DNA of 34,648 nucleotides from Vicinamibacteria bacterium. GTDB lineage: Bacteria; Acidobacteriota; Vicinamibacteria; Fen-336; JAGNNV01. This document shows positions 6,703-16,637 of the stretch, piece by piece. Within the stretch, counting starts at the first letter, position 1. Each line of letters starts with the position of its first letter. The position numbers and the translations under genes were made by a program. Location of the stretch: positions 1 through 34,648 of the forward strand of contig JAIBCN010000241.1 in assembly GCA_019694155.1 (NCBI GenBank), written 5' to 3'. Under the pieces are notes generated by a model that searched no databases, was not told the origin of the DNA, and was given only the letters and a program-made list of their open reading frames with translations.

Positions 6703-8451
6703 ATGACTATCAACAATCTCGTTCAGGGCGGCCTCTATGTCGCCCTGCTGATCGTCCTCGCCTGGCCCCTCGGCTCGTTCATGGCCCGGCTCTATGAGGG
6801 AAAACGGACGATCCTCGACCCTGTCCTCGGGCCCTTCGAGCGACTTCTCTATCGCGTCGCCGGCGTGAAACCGGAGGTCGAGATGAACTGGACGGCATAC
6901 GCGGGCGCCTTGCTCGTCTTCAACCTCCTCGGCTTCCTCGCCGTGTACTCCCTTCAGCGGCTTCAGCATCTGCTTCCCTTGAATCCGATGGGCCTCGGCC
7001 CCGTCTCACCCGACTCGTCCTTCAACACGGCCGTCAGCTTCGCCACCAATACCAACTGGCAGGGCTATGGGGGCGAGACCACGATGAGCTACCTCACCCA
7101 GATGCTCGCGCTCACCGTCCAGAATTTCGTCTCCGCGGCCGCGGGCATGGCCGTGCTCGTCGCCCTCATCCGGGGCCTGGCACGGAGACAGGTCGAGACC
7201 ATCGGCAGTTTCTGGGTCGACATGGTGCGGAGCACCCTGTACGTGCTCCTTCCCCTCTCTCTGGTTCTCGCCGTGTTTCTCGTCTCGCAGGGCGTGGTGC
7301 AGACGTTCCGGCCTTCGCAGACCGTCACGCTCCTGGAGCCGGCCCGGGATGCGGACGGGAAGGCCGTGACCGAACAGACGATCGCCGTCGGACCGGCGGC
7401 TTCACAAGTCGCCATCAAGCAGCTCGGGACGAATGGGGGTGGGTTCTTCAACGCGAACTCCGCGCACCCGCTCGAGAACCCGACGGCGCTTTCCAACCTC
7501 GCGGAACTCGTCTCCATCCTTCTCATCCCGGCCGCCTTGTGCTTCACCTTCGGCCGCATGGTCCGGGACGAGCGCCAGGGCGTCTCCATCCTGCTCGCCA
7601 TGACCGTGACCCTCGTCGGTTTCTACGGGTTCACCGCGTCGGCCGAGCAGGCGGGCAATCCGATGTTCGCTGCGATCGGCGCGGACATCGGCTACGGAGC
7701 GGACCATCCCGGCGGCAACATGGAAGGCAAGGAGGCGCGCTTCGGCATCGCCCAATCCGCCCTGTGGGCCACCGCCACCACGGCGGCCTCGAACGGCTCG
7801 GTGAACGCGATGCACGATTCCTTCACGCCGCTTGGGGGCCTCGGTCCCATGGTGCTGATGCAGCTCGGCGAAGTCGTCTTCGGCGGCGTGGGCTCCGGGC
7901 TCTACGGGATGCTCGTGTTCGCCATCGTGACCGTGTTCATCGCGGGCCTCATGGTCGGCCGCACCCCCGAGTACCTCGGAAAGAAGATCGAGGCCTTCGA
8001 GATCAAGATGGCGTCGATCGCCCTGCTCGCCCCCTCGGGCATGGTGCTCGCGGGAACCGCCATCAGCGTGGTCACCACCGGGGGAGTCGCGGGGATCTTC
8101 AACCCGGGCGCCCACGGCTTCAGCGAAGTCCTCTACAACCTTTCCTCGGCGAGTAACAACAACGGGAGCGCTTTCGGGGGGATGTCGACGAACACACCCT
8201 TCTACAACCTGCTCCTCGGCCTTTGCATGCTCGTGGGCCGGTACTGGATCGCCATCCCCGTGCTTGCCCTGGCGGGGTCACTCGCCCGCAAGAAGGCGGT
8301 GGCGTCGGGGCCGGGTACGTTCCCGACCCACACCCCGCTCTTCGTCGCCCTGCTCCTGGCCATGGTCGTCCTCGTGGGCGCCCTGACCTTCCTGCCCGCC
8401 CTCGCCCTTGGCCCCATCGTCGAGCACCTGATGATGACCGCCGCCGCCTGA
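6703..8451 (+). CDS. kdpA: Potassium-transporting ATPase, channel-like subunit A
   Basis: 582 residues, close to the usual family length of about 560-600. KdpA is the inner-membrane subunit that selects K+ from the periplasm; it belongs to the superfamily of K+ transporters with four pore loops. The four filter regions are visible: [15 protein letters not shown] (near residue 115), [19 protein letters not shown] (near 245), [15 protein letters not shown] (near 375) and [18 protein letters not shown] (near 485). The rest is about ten hydrophobic helices. It follows kdpF with no gap and is followed by kdpB after 10 bp carrying a GAGGA ribosome site. Nothing is missing or truncated. Confidence 0.98.
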   Translation: MTINNLVQGGLYVALLIVLAWPLGSFMARLYEGKRTILDPVLGPFERLLYRVAGVKPEVEMNWTAYAGALLVFNLLGFLAVYSLQRLQHLLPLNPMGLGPVSPDSSFNTAVSFATNTNWQGYGGETTMSYLTQMLALTVQNFVSAAAGMAVLVALIRGLARRQVETIGSFWVDMVRSTLYVLLPLSLVLAVFLVSQGVVQTFRPSQTVTLLEPARDADGKAVTEQTIAVGPAASQVAIKQLGTNGGGFFNANSAHPLENPTALSNLAELVSILLIPAALCFTFGRMVRDERQGVSILLAMTVTLVGFYGFTASAEQAGNPMFAAIGADIGYGADHPGGNMEGKEARFGIAQSALWATATTAASNGSVNAMHDSFTPLGGLGPMVLMQLGEVVFGGVGSGLYGMLVFAIVTVFIAGLMVGRTPEYLGKKIEAFEIKMASIALLAPSGMVLAGTAISVVTTGGVAGIFNPGAHGFSEVLYNLSSASNNNGSAFGGMSTNTPFYNLLLGLCMLVGRYWIAIPVLALAGSLARKKAVASGPGTFPTHTPLFVALLLAMVVLVGALTFLPALALGPIVEHLMMTAAA

Positions 8452-8461
8452 GGAACCGACC

Positions 8462-10534
8462 ATGACCACCGCCACCCGCACCCGTTCCCTGTTCGATCCC
8501 CGGCTCATGAAGGCTGCCGTCGCCGGGGCCTTCTTCAAGCTCGATCCCCGCTACCTCGCCAAGAACCCGGTCATGTTCGTCACGGAGGCGTGCAGCGTCT
8601 TCACCACGATCCTGGGTATCCGCGCGTTGTTCGCGCCCGGCGAAGCGCCCGCGGCCTTCACCCTGACCGTCTCCGCTTGGCTGTGGGCCACCGTGCTCTT
8701 CTCCAATTTCGCCGAGGCGCTGGCCGAGGGCCGGGGAAAGGCTCAGGCCGATTCCCTTCGCAAGGCCCGCCGCGACATCCAGGCCAAGCGCCTCAACACC
8801 GAGGTGAGGACCTCGCCGTTCAACCTGGTGGCGGCGCCCGATCTGCGCAAGGGCGACATCGTCCTCGTCGAGGCGGGTTCGACCATCCCGGCGGACGGCG
8901 AGGTGATCGAAGGGGTCGCATCGGTGGACGAAAGCGCGATCACCGGCGAGAGCGCGCCGGTCATCCGTGAAAGCGGGGGCGATCGAAGCGCCGTCACGGG
9001 GGGCACGCGCGTCCTCTCCGACTGGCTGGTGGTGCGGATCACGACCAACCCGGGCGAGGCCTTCCTCGACCGCATGATCGCGCTCGTGGAAGGGGCGAAG
9101 CGCCAGAAGACGCCGAACGAGATCGCCCTCAACATCCTGCTCGCGTTCATGACCATCGTGTTCCTTCTCGCGGTCGTCACTCTGCTGCCTTTCTCGCTCT
9201 TCGCCGTGCACGCGGCCGGCCAGGGGCAGCCGGTGACCGTAACCGTCCTGATCGCGCTGCTGGTGTGCCTCATTCCGACCACGATCGGCGGCCTTCTTTC
9301 CGCGATCGGGATCTCGGGAATGGACCGACTCATCCGCGCCAACGTCATCGCGACTTCCGGACGTGCGGTGGAGGCGGCGGGCGACGTCGATGTGCTGCTC
9401 CTCGACAAGACGGGCACCATCACCCTCGGAAACCGGCTCGCCACGAGCTTCCTGCCCGCGCCGGGGGCCGACCCCAAGGTCCTCGCCGACGCGGCCCAGC
9501 TCGCGTCGCTTTCGGATGAAACCCCGGAGGGCCGGTCGATCGTGGTGCTCGCGAAGCAGCTCTTCAGCATCCGGGAGAGGGACGTCGAAGGGCTGCACGC
9601 GCACTTCGTCCCCTTCTCCGCCACCACGCGCATGAGCGGCGTGAACCTGGACGGGCGCCAGATTCGCAAGGGCGCCGCCGATGCGGTCGAGGCCTTCGTC
9701 CGTTCGCTGGGCGGCTCGTTCCCCAACGAGGTCCGCGCCCATGTGGAGACCGTGGCCAAGTCGGGCGGCACTCCGCTCGTCGTGGCGGACGGGCCGCGCG
9801 TGCTGGGTGTCGTGCACTTGAAGGACGTGCTCAAGGGCGGCATCCGCGAGCGTTTCGCCGAGCTGCGAAAAATGGGCATCGCCACCATCATGATCACCGG
9901 CGACAACCCGCTGACCGCGGCCGCGATCGCCGCCGAAGCGGGCGTCGACGACTTCCTCGCCCAGGCGACGCCGGAGATGAAGTTGAAGCTCATCCGCGAA
10001 AAGCAGTCGCAAGGACACCTCGTGGCCATGACGGGAGACGGCACCAACGACGCGCCCGCGCTCGCCCAGGCCGACGTCGCGGTGGCCATGAACACCGGAA
10101 CCCAGGCGGCGCGCGAGGCCGGCAACATGGTCGACCTCGATTCGAATCCGACGAAGCTCATCGAGATCGTCGAGATCGGGAAGCAGCTGCTCATGACCCG
10201 CGGGTCTCTCACCACCTTCAGCGTGGCGAACGACGTGGCCAAGTACTTCGCCATTCTGCCCGCGGCCTTCGCCGCGACCTACCCCGCACTCAAGGCCCTC
10301 GACATCATGGGCCTCACTTCGCCCACGAGCGCGATTCTCTCCGCGGTGATCTTCAACGCGCTGATCATCGTCCTCCTGATCCCTCTGGCCCTGCGGGGGG
10401 TCAGTTATCGGGCGCTCGGAGCCGACGCCCTTCTGCGCCGCAACCTGCTGATCTACGGCGTGGGCGGGCTGTTCTCCCCCTTCGTGGGCATCAAGCTGAT
10501 CGACCTTCTTCTCTCCGCGATCGGTCTCGCCTAA
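8462..10534 (+). CDS. kdpB: Potassium-transporting P-type ATPase, catalytic subunit B
   Basis: 690 residues, full length. The P-type ATPase hallmarks are present: phosphorylation motif DKTGTIT with Asp315, actuator loop TGES at 161-164, nucleotide-domain and hinge text [20 protein letters not shown] and [10 protein letters not shown]. The Ser of TGES corresponds to the serine whose phosphorylation switches off E. coli KdpFABC at high K+, so the same control is possible here. It hydrolyses ATP to drive K+ uptake through KdpA in the inner membrane. The gene sits between kdpA and kdpC with 10-bp gaps on each side, in a standard kdpFABC order. Confidence 0.98.
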   Translation: MTTATRTRSLFDPRLMKAAVAGAFFKLDPRYLAKNPVMFVTEACSVFTTILGIRALFAPGEAPAAFTLTVSAWLWATVLFSNFAEALAEGRGKAQADSLRKARRDIQAKRLNTEVRTSPFNLVAAPDLRKGDIVLVEAGSTIPADGEVIEGVASVDESAITGESAPVIRESGGDRSAVTGGTRVLSDWLVVRITTNPGEAFLDRMIALVEGAKRQKTPNEIALNILLAFMTIVFLLAVVTLLPFSLFAVHAAGQGQPVTVTVLIALLVCLIPTTIGGLLSAIGISGMDRLIRANVIATSGRAVEAAGDVDVLLLDKTGTITLGNRLATSFLPAPGADPKVLADAAQLASLSDETPEGRSIVVLAKQLFSIRERDVEGLHAHFVPFSATTRMSGVNLDGRQIRKGAADAVEAFVRSLGGSFPNEVRAHVETVAKSGGTPLVVADGPRVLGVVHLKDVLKGGIRERFAELRKMGIATIMITGDNPLTAAAIAAEAGVDDFLAQATPEMKLKLIREKQSQGHLVAMTGDGTNDAPALAQADVAVAMNTGTQAAREAGNMVDLDSNPTKLIEIVEIGKQLLMTRGSLTTFSVANDVAKYFAILPAAFAATYPALKALDIMGLTSPTSAILSAVIFNALIIVLLIPLALRGVSYRALGADALLRRNLLIYGVGGLFSPFVGIKLIDLLLSAIGLA

Positions 10535-10544
10535 GGAGCTTCCA

Positions 10545-11129
10545 ATGAAAGACCACCTTCGACCCGCCTTCATCCTCCTCGTCCTGCTCTCGGCCCTCAC
10601 CGGACTGCTCTATCCTCTGGCCGTGACCGCGATCGCTCAGACCCTCTTTCCAAGAGAGGCCTCGGGCAGCCTGGTGATGCGCGACGGCAAGGCGAGAGGC
10701 TCCCGCCTCATCGGCCAGTCGTTCTCGGAACCGAGGTACTTCTGGGGACGCCTCTCCGCCACCGGTCCCGTCCCCTACAACGCGGCCGCCTCCACCGGAT
10801 CGAACCTGGGCCCCATGAACAAGGCCCTGCGGGACGCAGCACTCGCGCGCATCGAGGCTCTGCGCGCCGCTGACCCCGGCAACAAGGCGCCGGTTCCCGT
10901 GGATCTCGTGACCGCTTCAGGGAGCGGCCTCGATCCCCACATCAGCGTTGCCGCGGCCCTCTATCAGGCGCCTCGCGTGGCCAGACTGCGGGCGATGAGC
11001 GTGAAGGCGGTTGAAGCCATGATCGGGCGGCACACAACCGGCCGCGGCCTCGGCGTCTTCGGTGAGCCGGTGGTGAACGTCCTCGAACTGAATCTCGCCC
11101 TCGACGCGGGCGGCGGATCGGAGCGTTGA
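10545..11129 (+). CDS. kdpC: Potassium-transporting ATPase subunit C
   Basis: 194 residues, the usual size. One N-terminal anchor helix (FILLVLLSALTGLLYPLAVTAIAQ, about residues 9-32) is followed by a periplasmic domain with the family signatures GSLVMRDGKARGSRLIGQSF, PRYFWGRLSATGPVPYNA, STGSNLGPMN, DLVTASGSGLDPHIS and the closing GEPVVNVLELNLAL. KdpC stabilises the complex and increases ATP affinity of KdpB. A perfect AAGGAG ribosome site precedes the ATG. Its TGA overlaps the TTG start of kdpD, coupling the pump to its sensor. Confidence 0.97.
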   Translation: MKDHLRPAFILLVLLSALTGLLYPLAVTAIAQTLFPREASGSLVMRDGKARGSRLIGQSFSEPRYFWGRLSATGPVPYNAAASTGSNLGPMNKALRDAALARIEALRAADPGNKAPVPVDLVTASGSGLDPHISVAAALYQAPRVARLRAMSVKAVEAMIGRHTTGRGLGVFGEPVVNVLELNLALDAGGGSER

Positions 11130-13837
11130 GCGAAGATCGTCCCGACCCCGATGCGCTCCTCGCCCGGGTCCAGCAGGAGGAAGCGCGAAGCCGCCGCGGC
11201 AAGCTGAAGATCTTCTTCGGAGCCTCGGCCGGCGTGGGCAAGACGTACGCCATGCTGGAGGCCGGCCAGAAGCACCGTCGCGAGGATCACGACGTGGTGA
11301 TCGGCTGGGTCGAAACACACGGCCGTCAGGAAACCGCGCGGCTCCTCGAAGGGCTCGAGCGCCTCGAGCCCAGAAAAGACGAGCACCGCGGCGTGGACCT
11401 CGCCGAATTCGACCTCGACGGCGCGCTGGCACGGCGGCCCGGGCTCGTCCTCCTCGATGAGCTCGCCCACACCAACGCCCCCGGATCGAGGCACATCAAG
11501 CGCTGGCAGGACGCGGTCGAACTCCTGGACGCGGGCATCGACGTCTACAGCACTCTGAATGTCCAGCACCTCGAGAGCCTCAACGACGTGGTCGCTCAGA
11601 TCACGGGGGTGAAGGTCAAGGAAACCGTCCCCGACTCGATTCTGGAAGAAGCGGACGAGGTGGAACTCATAGACATCGCACCCGACGACCTCCTGCAGCG
11701 TCTCCGGGAAGGCAAGGTCTATGTGCCCGAGCAGGCCCGGCGCGCCATCGAGGGCTTCTTCCGCAAGGGAAACCTCATCGCCCTTCGCGAACTGGCGCTG
11801 CGGCGGACGGCGGAGAGGGTCGACGAGCAGATGCGGGACTACCGGCGGGATCACGGAATCTCCGCCACCTGGCCGGCATCGGAGCGGCTGCTCGTCTGCG
11901 TGGGCCCCAACCCGGCGAGCGAGCGCCTCATTCGGGCGGCGCGCCGGATGGCCGTGGGGTTGCGGGCGCAATGGATCGCCGTGTACGTCGAGGCTCCCGC
12001 TCACCTCCGGCTTCCCGATTCCGATCGTCAGGCTCTCGCGGACAACATGCGCCTCGCCGAAAGCCTGGGCGGCAAGACGGTCATCCTGTCCGGCTCGGAC
12101 GTGGCCCGCCAGCTGGTGCTCTACGCCCGCGAGCACAACGTCGGACGCATCCTCGCGGGCAAGCCCACCCACCCGCGCTGGCGCGACCGCGTTCGCGGGT
12201 CGCTCGTCGATGCCCTGGTTCGAGGCAGCGGAGACATCGACGTCTACGTGATCTCCGGCGACACGGCTCGCGACGCCCGGCGGCCGCGGCCCGCGGAGAC
12301 CTTCCGGCCGAGATCGCCGCTTGCCGACTATGCCAAGGCGGTCGCGGTGGTGGTCGTGGCGAGCCTGTTGTGCTGGGCCATGTTCCCGATCTTCGCGGCC
12401 ACCAACCTGGCCATGGTCTACCTCCTCGGAGTGACGTTCGTGGCGACGCGGTCATCGCGGGGACCGGCAGCACTCGCTTCCGTTCTGAGCGTCGCCGCCT
12501 TCGACTTCTTCTTCATTCCCCCGCATCTCACCTTCGCGGTCGTCGACACTCAGTACCTCCTCACCTTCGCGGTCATGCTGCTGGTGGCGCTCCTGATCAG
12601 CACCCTGGCCTCGCGGGCGCGCGCGCAGGCGGACATGGTCCGGCAGCGGGAACGCCGCACCGCCTCCCTGTACGCGATGAGCCGTGACCTCGCGAGCGCG
12701 CAGAATGTCGACGACATCGGGCTGATCTGCGCGCGCCACGTCGAGGACGCGACGAGCAGCCAGGCCATCGTCCTCGCGACCGGCGTCGCCGGCCAGCTTC
12801 GCGAAGTGGGCATGCGCGTCCAGTCCCGGCCCCTGGCCGACCGTGACGAGGCGGTGGCGCGCTGGGTTTACGAGCACCGCCGCCCCGCGGGCCTCGGAAC
12901 GGATACGCTGCCCGCCGCCTCCGCCCTGTTTCTGCCTCTGACCGGGTCGGACCAGAGCCTCGGCGTTCTCGGGGTCAGGCCGCCTTCGGGCCAGCCGCTC
13001 GGCTCCGATCAGATGCAGCTCCTCGAAGCCTTCGCGACGCAGGCCGCCGCCGCCCTCGATCGCGTTCGCCTCCTCGGCCGGGCGCAGCGGGCGCAGGTCG
13101 AAGTGGAGACCGAGCGGCTCCGCAACTCCCTCCTGAGTTCGGTGTCGCACGACCTTCGAACGCCGCTCGCTTCGATCACCGGCGCGGCGAGCACCCTCCT
13201 CCATGAATCGGGACAGATCGACGATGCCTCGAGGCGCGATCTCCTCGAGACCATCCACGAGGAGGCCTTCCGTCTGAACCGCCTGGTGGCGAACCTGCTC
13301 GACATGACGCGCCTCGAATCGGGCGCCTTGAAGGTGAAGAAGGAGTGGCTCCCCATCGAGGAGGTCATCGGAAGCGCCCTGGCGCGCCTCGAAGCGTCGC
13401 TGGAGGGTCGCGCGGTGGAGACGGATGTTCCGGATGACCTGCCTCTCGCGCCGTTCGACGCGCTGCTCATCGAGCAGGTTCTCGTGAACCTGATCGAGAA
13501 CGCGGTGAAGCACACGCCCAGGGGCGCCGGGATCACGATCTCGGCCTCGGTATCGCCGGAGGGCCTCACCGTGAGCGTTTCCGATCGCGGTCCGGGCATA
13601 CCACCGGGCGACGAGACGCGGGTGTTCGAGAAGTTCCACCGGCTCGAGGGAAGGGGTCAGAAGAGCGGCGTGGGCCTCGGACTCACCATCTGCCGCGGCA
13701 TCGTGACCGCGCACGGGGGGACCATCAGCGTCTCCAACCGCGAAGGCGGAGGCGCCTCGTTCCGCTTCACGCTCCCGATCGACGGTGAACCTCCTTCGAT
13801 GGCGGAAGCCGCGAAGCCGCGGCCGGAGACGCCGTGA
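11126..13837 (+). CDS. kdpD: KdpD, osmosensitive/K+-responsive sensor histidine kinase
   Basis: 903 residues, full length. Domain order: N-terminal KdpD domain with Walker A FGASAGVGKT (31-40) and Walker B LVLLDELAHTNAPGSRH (107-123); a universal-stress-protein-like domain (LLVCVGPNPASERLI to VRGSGDIDVYVIS); four transmembrane helices around residues 400-495; a GAF-like segment; then the kinase core. The core has the H-box SVSHDLRTPLASITG with phospho-acceptor His675, the N-box NLIENAVKHTP, and glycine boxes SDRGPGIPPGD and GVGLGLTICRGIV. It starts with TTG overlapping the kdpC stop (TTGA). It senses low K+ or ionic/turgor stress at the inner membrane and phosphorylates KdpE. c-di-AMP binding by the stress-protein domain is known in some KdpD proteins, but no such claim can be made here. 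Confidence 0.97.
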   Translation: MSEDRPDPDALLARVQQEEARSRRGKLKIFFGASAGVGKTYAMLEAGQKHRREDHDVVIGWVETHGRQETARLLEGLERLEPRKDEHRGVDLAEFDLDGALARRPGLVLLDELAHTNAPGSRHIKRWQDAVELLDAGIDVYSTLNVQHLESLNDVVAQITGVKVKETVPDSILEEADEVELIDIAPDDLLQRLREGKVYVPEQARRAIEGFFRKGNLIALRELALRRTAERVDEQMRDYRRDHGISATWPASERLLVCVGPNPASERLIRAARRMAVGLRAQWIAVYVEAPAHLRLPDSDRQALADNMRLAESLGGKTVILSGSDVARQLVLYAREHNVGRILAGKPTHPRWRDRVRGSLVDALVRGSGDIDVYVISGDTARDARRPRPAETFRPRSPLADYAKAVAVVVVASLLCWAMFPIFAATNLAMVYLLGVTFVATRSSRGPAALASVLSVAAFDFFFIPPHLTFAVVDTQYLLTFAVMLLVALLISTLASRARAQADMVRQRERRTASLYAMSRDLASAQNVDDIGLICARHVEDATSSQAIVLATGVAGQLREVGMRVQSRPLADRDEAVARWVYEHRRPAGLGTDTLPAASALFLPLTGSDQSLGVLGVRPPSGQPLGSDQMQLLEAFATQAAAALDRVRLLGRAQRAQVEVETERLRNSLLSSVSHDLRTPLASITGAASTLLHESGQIDDASRRDLLETIHEEAFRLNRLVANLLDMTRLESGALKVKKEWLPIEEVIGSALARLEASLEGRAVETDVPDDLPLAPFDALLIEQVLVNLIENAVKHTPRGAGITISASVSPEGLTVSVSDRGPGIPPGDETRVFEKFHRLEGRGQKSGVGLGLTICRGIVTAHGGTISVSNREGGGASFRFTLPIDGEPPSMAEAAKPRPETP

Positions 13838-14529
13838 CCGCGGACCTCGTGATCCTCGCCATCGAGGACGAGCCTCAACTGGTTCGCTTCCTCAGGGCTT
13901 CGCTCGCGGGACACGCCATCCGGCTCATCGACGCTCCCACGGGCGCCGCCGGCCTCGTCGAAGCCTCGACCCGGGTGCCGGATCTGATCCTGCTCGACCT
14001 CGGTTTGCCGGACATGGACGGAGTCGAGGTCTGCCGGCGGCTGCGCGAATGGACGAAGATCCCGATCCTCGTGCTCTCCGCCCGCGGCCAGGAGCGGGAC
14101 AAGATCGAAGCTCTCGACGCGGGGGCGGACGACTATCTCACCAAGCCCTTCGGCATCGGCGAACTCCTCGCCCGCATACGCGTGGCTCTGCGCCACTCCC
14201 AGCGGGGCCCGGGCGCGAGCGAGCCGGTGATAGAGACGGGAAATCTCAGGATCGACCTCGCTCTGCGACGCGTGCTGCGGGCCGGCGCCGAGGTCCACCT
14301 TACCCCGAACGAGTTCAAGCTCCTCGCCGAACTCGTGAAGAACGCCGATCGGGTGGTGACGCAGCGGCAGCTCCTCAAGGCGGTGTGGGGGCCGGGCTCC
14401 GTCGACCACACTCACTACCTCCGCGTCTTCATGGCGAATCTGCGCCACAAGCTCGAAGACCTGCCCGCGCGGCCTCGCCACCTGATGACGGAAGCGGGCG
14501 TGGGATACCGGTTCCGGACCGAGACCTGA
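13834..14529 (+). CDS. kdpE: KdpE, OmpR-family response regulator of the kdp operon
   Basis: 231 residues. The receiver domain has the acidic pair (EDE, 11-13), phospho-acceptor Asp55 in LILLDLGLPDMDG, the Ser of LSARG and Lys104 in YLTKPFG. A winged-helix DNA-binding domain of the OmpR/PhoB type follows (VHLTPNEFKLLAELVKN, LRHKLEDLP, TEAGVGYRF). The GTG start overlaps the kdpD stop (GTGA), so sensor and regulator are coupled. It is expected to activate the porin-kdp promoter through the direct repeats at 5098-5152. It is the last gene in the operon; the next gene is on the opposite strand. Confidence 0.97.
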   Translation: MTADLVILAIEDEPQLVRFLRASLAGHAIRLIDAPTGAAGLVEASTRVPDLILLDLGLPDMDGVEVCRRLREWTKIPILVLSARGQERDKIEALDAGADDYLTKPFGIGELLARIRVALRHSQRGPGASEPVIETGNLRIDLALRRVLRAGAEVHLTPNEFKLLAELVKNADRVVTQRQLLKAVWGPGSVDHTHYLRVFMANLRHKLEDLPARPRHLMTEAGVGYRFRTET

Positions 14530-14576
14530 GAAAGGGCGCCCTCGGGCTTAGGCGGCCGGGGAACGGCGAACGTCCG

Positions 14577-14732
14577 CTACCTCGTCAGCGCGTAGTAGAC
14601 GACGTAGAACCAGCCGCAGATTCCGTGGATGCCAGCCCACAGAAGCGACTTGTGCAGGCTCCAGGAGATTGTGATCGCGAGGGCGGTTCCGAACGAGATT
14701 CCGGCTTTGGCGACTTCGTGCTTGCTGGCCAT
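14577..14732 (-). CDS. 51-residue two-helix membrane protein of unknown function
   Basis: The chosen ATG at 14732 has an AAAGGAG ribosome site 8 nt upstream; a longer frame starting at 14762 lacks one. The product has two hydrophobic segments (GISFGTALAITISW and LLWAGIHGICGWFYVVYYAL) joined by a short HKS turn. ISWSLHKSLLWAGIHGICGW followed by FYVVYYALTR has a conserved-looking pattern seen in small uncharacterised membrane proteins of many bacteria; from memory only, no name is attached. It is convergent with kdpE and transcribed away from the oxidoreductase at 14793, with only 60 bp between start codons, so those two may share a divergent promoter. Confidence 0.75.
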   Translation of the reverse strand: MASKHEVAKAGISFGTALAITISWSLHKSLLWAGIHGICGWFYVVYYALTR

Positions 14733-14792
14733 GGGTCTTCTCCTTTGATCCGTCCCGTTCACGGTAGCACGCCTGCCGCTATCCTTGGGCCG

Positions 14793-16013
14793 ATGTCGAA
14801 ACGGGTGATCGTGATCGGGGCGGGTCTCGCCGGGCTGCGTGCGGGAGGGCTTCTCCAGGCGGCGGGGCGCGACGTCGTCGTCCTCGAGGCCGCGGAGGCT
14901 CCGGGAGGCCGGGTGCGCACGGAGCGTGTCGATGGCTTCCAGATCGATCGCGGCTTTCAGGTCCTTCTGACCGCCTACCCCGAAGTGAGGGCCGCCCTCG
15001 ACCTTCGTGCCCTCGACCTGAAGTCATTCGCGCCGGGCGCCTTGGTCTTCAAGGACGGAAAGTCCACGACCCTGTGCGACCCCTGGCGGATGCCGCTGCG
15101 GGGCGCCGGCGGTCTGTTCGGGCCGCCGGGCGGCCTGGCCGACCGATTCCGCCTGGCAACGTTTCGCTCCCGGATATCCCTCGCGTCCGAGGTCGAGTTG
15201 ACGACGCCCGCGGGTGTGACCTTCGCGGAGGCGCTGCGGGCGCACCGCTTCTCCAAGGACTTCATCGACAGCTTCTTCCGCCCGTGGTTCGGAGGTATCA
15301 CCCTCGACCGTTCCCTCTCGGCCGACGCCGCTTTCTGCAAGTTCGTCTTCCGCTGCCTCGCGCACGGCGACGCGGCGGTCCCCGCCCTCGGCATGGGGGC
15401 GGTGGCGGATCAGCTGGCCTCGCGTCTCCGGCCGGGCACACTGCGGACGGGTTGCCGCGTGACCGCGATCGAGGGCGCGGTGGTGCGGCTGCAAAGCGGC
15501 GAGACGCTGGAGTCGGGCGCGATCGTCGTCGCCACCGAGGGGCCCGAGGCCGGGCGGCTCCTGCGGCGGCCGGGGGCCGGGTCGAAGTCCGTCACCTGCC
15601 TGTCCTTCGCGGCCCCCAAGCCCCCCTATGCCGGGCCCTGGCTCGCGCTCAACGGCGCCAACCTTGGGCCGGTGAACAACCTCGCGGTCATGACGAACGT
15701 GTCCGCGACCTATTCATCCGACTCCCGCGCCCTCGTTTCCGCGACCATTCTCGGCCCCATCGGGAACGAGAGCGATGCCCACCTCGCCGACCAGAGCCGT
15801 GCCCAGATGCGCGGCTGGTTCGGGGCCGAGGTCGACGCGTGGACCCTGGTTCGGGTCGACCGCATCCACCACGCCCAGCCTCTGGCCGCGACCGCCCCCG
15901 GCTTCCTCCGCGCCGGGCTCTACCTGGCGGGCGACCATACCCAGCAGCCCTCGGCGCACGGCGCCCTGCGGTCCGGCCGGGTGGCCGCGGAGGCCATCCT
16001 CGCGGCGGGCTGA
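14793..16013 (+). CDS. NAD(P)/FAD-dependent oxidoreductase (flavin amine oxidase/phytoene desaturase-like)
   Basis: 406 residues. The N-terminus KRVIVIGAGLAGLRAGGLLQ is a textbook Rossmann FAD-binding motif, followed by VVVLEAAEAPGGRVRTE, the second motif of the amine oxidase superfamily, and ending with a C-terminal FAD contact LYLAGDHTQQPSAHGALRSG. DRGFQVLLTAYPEV and FFRPWFGGITLDRSL are typical of an uncharacterised phytoene-desaturase-like branch. The start is ATG at 14793; the frame is open further upstream, but that part lies antisense to the 51-aa gene and inside kdpE and lacks coding character. The substrate is unknown; carotenoid, porphyrin and amine roles are all possible. It converges with hisG, with only 9 bp between them. 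Confidence 0.88.
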   Translation: MSKRVIVIGAGLAGLRAGGLLQAAGRDVVVLEAAEAPGGRVRTERVDGFQIDRGFQVLLTAYPEVRAALDLRALDLKSFAPGALVFKDGKSTTLCDPWRMPLRGAGGLFGPPGGLADRFRLATFRSRISLASEVELTTPAGVTFAEALRAHRFSKDFIDSFFRPWFGGITLDRSLSADAAFCKFVFRCLAHGDAAVPALGMGAVADQLASRLRPGTLRTGCRVTAIEGAVVRLQSGETLESGAIVVATEGPEAGRLLRRPGAGSKSVTCLSFAAPKPPYAGPWLALNGANLGPVNNLAVMTNVSATYSSDSRALVSATILGPIGNESDAHLADQSRAQMRGWFGAEVDAWTLVRVDRIHHAQPLAATAPGFLRAGLYLAGDHTQQPSAHGALRSGRVAAEAILAAG

Positions 16014-16022
16014 TCGAGCAGC

Positions 16023-16637
16023 TTAGAGGCAGGCCCGCAGGCGGGCGATGAGGGCCGCCACTTCACCTCGCTTGATGTGATCGCTCGCGCGGTTCACCAC
16101 GAGCCGAGCCGAGGTGGCCGCGATCTCCTCCACCTCATCGAGGCCGTTCTCGCGAAGAGTCCGGCCCGTCTCGACCATGTCGACGATGCAGTCGGCGAGG
16201 CCAAGGCCGGGTGCTATCTCCACCGAACCCTGCAGCTTCACGATCTCGGCGGCGAGGCCGCGCGTCTCGAAAAACGCGCGGGCCACGTTCGCGTACTTGG
16301 TGGCAACGCGCACGGTCGGGGGCCACGCGGCGGCGAAGCCGCTCGAGGGGTGTGCGGCGAGAACCATCCGGCACCGTCCAAAGCCCAGGTCGAGAGGCAC
16401 GAGCACGTCGCTGCCGGCTTCGAAGAGGACGTCGCTGCCGCAGATCCCGGCATCGGCCACGCCATACTCGACGTAGACGGGCACATCCATGTCCTTCACG
16501 AACAGGAAGCGAAGGTCGCCGGCCTCCACGATCAGCCGCCTCGTGTCCTGCGGGGGAAACGCGAGCCCGGCCTTCGTGAAAAGCGCCTCGGCGCCGGTCA
16601 GAAGCCTTCCCTTGGAGAGCGCGATGGTGAGGGTCAC
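16023..16637 (-). CDS. hisG: ATP phosphoribosyltransferase catalytic subunit, short form
   Basis: 204 residues, the length of the short HisG that lacks the C-terminal regulatory domain. It condenses ATP with PRPP, the first step of histidine synthesis, and needs HisZ as partner. Seen in the sequence: TIALSKGRLL at the start, VEYGVADAGICGSDVLFEAG in the middle, and the PRPP-binding motif IVDMVETGRTLRENGL. Start is GTG overlapping the hisZ stop (GTGA), so the two subunits are coupled. No other his genes are in the window, so the pathway must be split or continue elsewhere. Confidence 0.96.
   Translation of the reverse strand: MTLTIALSKGRLLTGAEALFTKAGLAFPPQDTRRLIVEAGDLRFLFVKDMDVPVYVEYGVADAGICGSDVLFEAGSDVLVPLDLGFGRCRMVLAAHPSSGFAAAWPPTVRVATKYANVARAFFETRGLAAEIVKLQGSVEIAPGLGLADCIVDMVETGRTLRENGLDEVEEIAATSARLVVNRASDHIKRGEVAALIARLRACL

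Noticed and set aside
8120..10600. 826-codon open frame on the minus strand opposite kdpA-kdpB-kdpC
   Set aside because: It is antisense to three certain genes; its Arg/His/Glu/Gly-rich product matches no fold and arises from the high GC at third codon positions. The same holds for other long antisense frames such as 23187-24917 and 12452-13714.
13785..14792. Upstream extension of the oxidoreductase frame to 13785
   Set aside because: It runs through kdpE in another frame and through the antisense 51-aa gene; the encoded text is low-complexity Arg/Gly/Pro and the Rossmann motif begins only at 14793.
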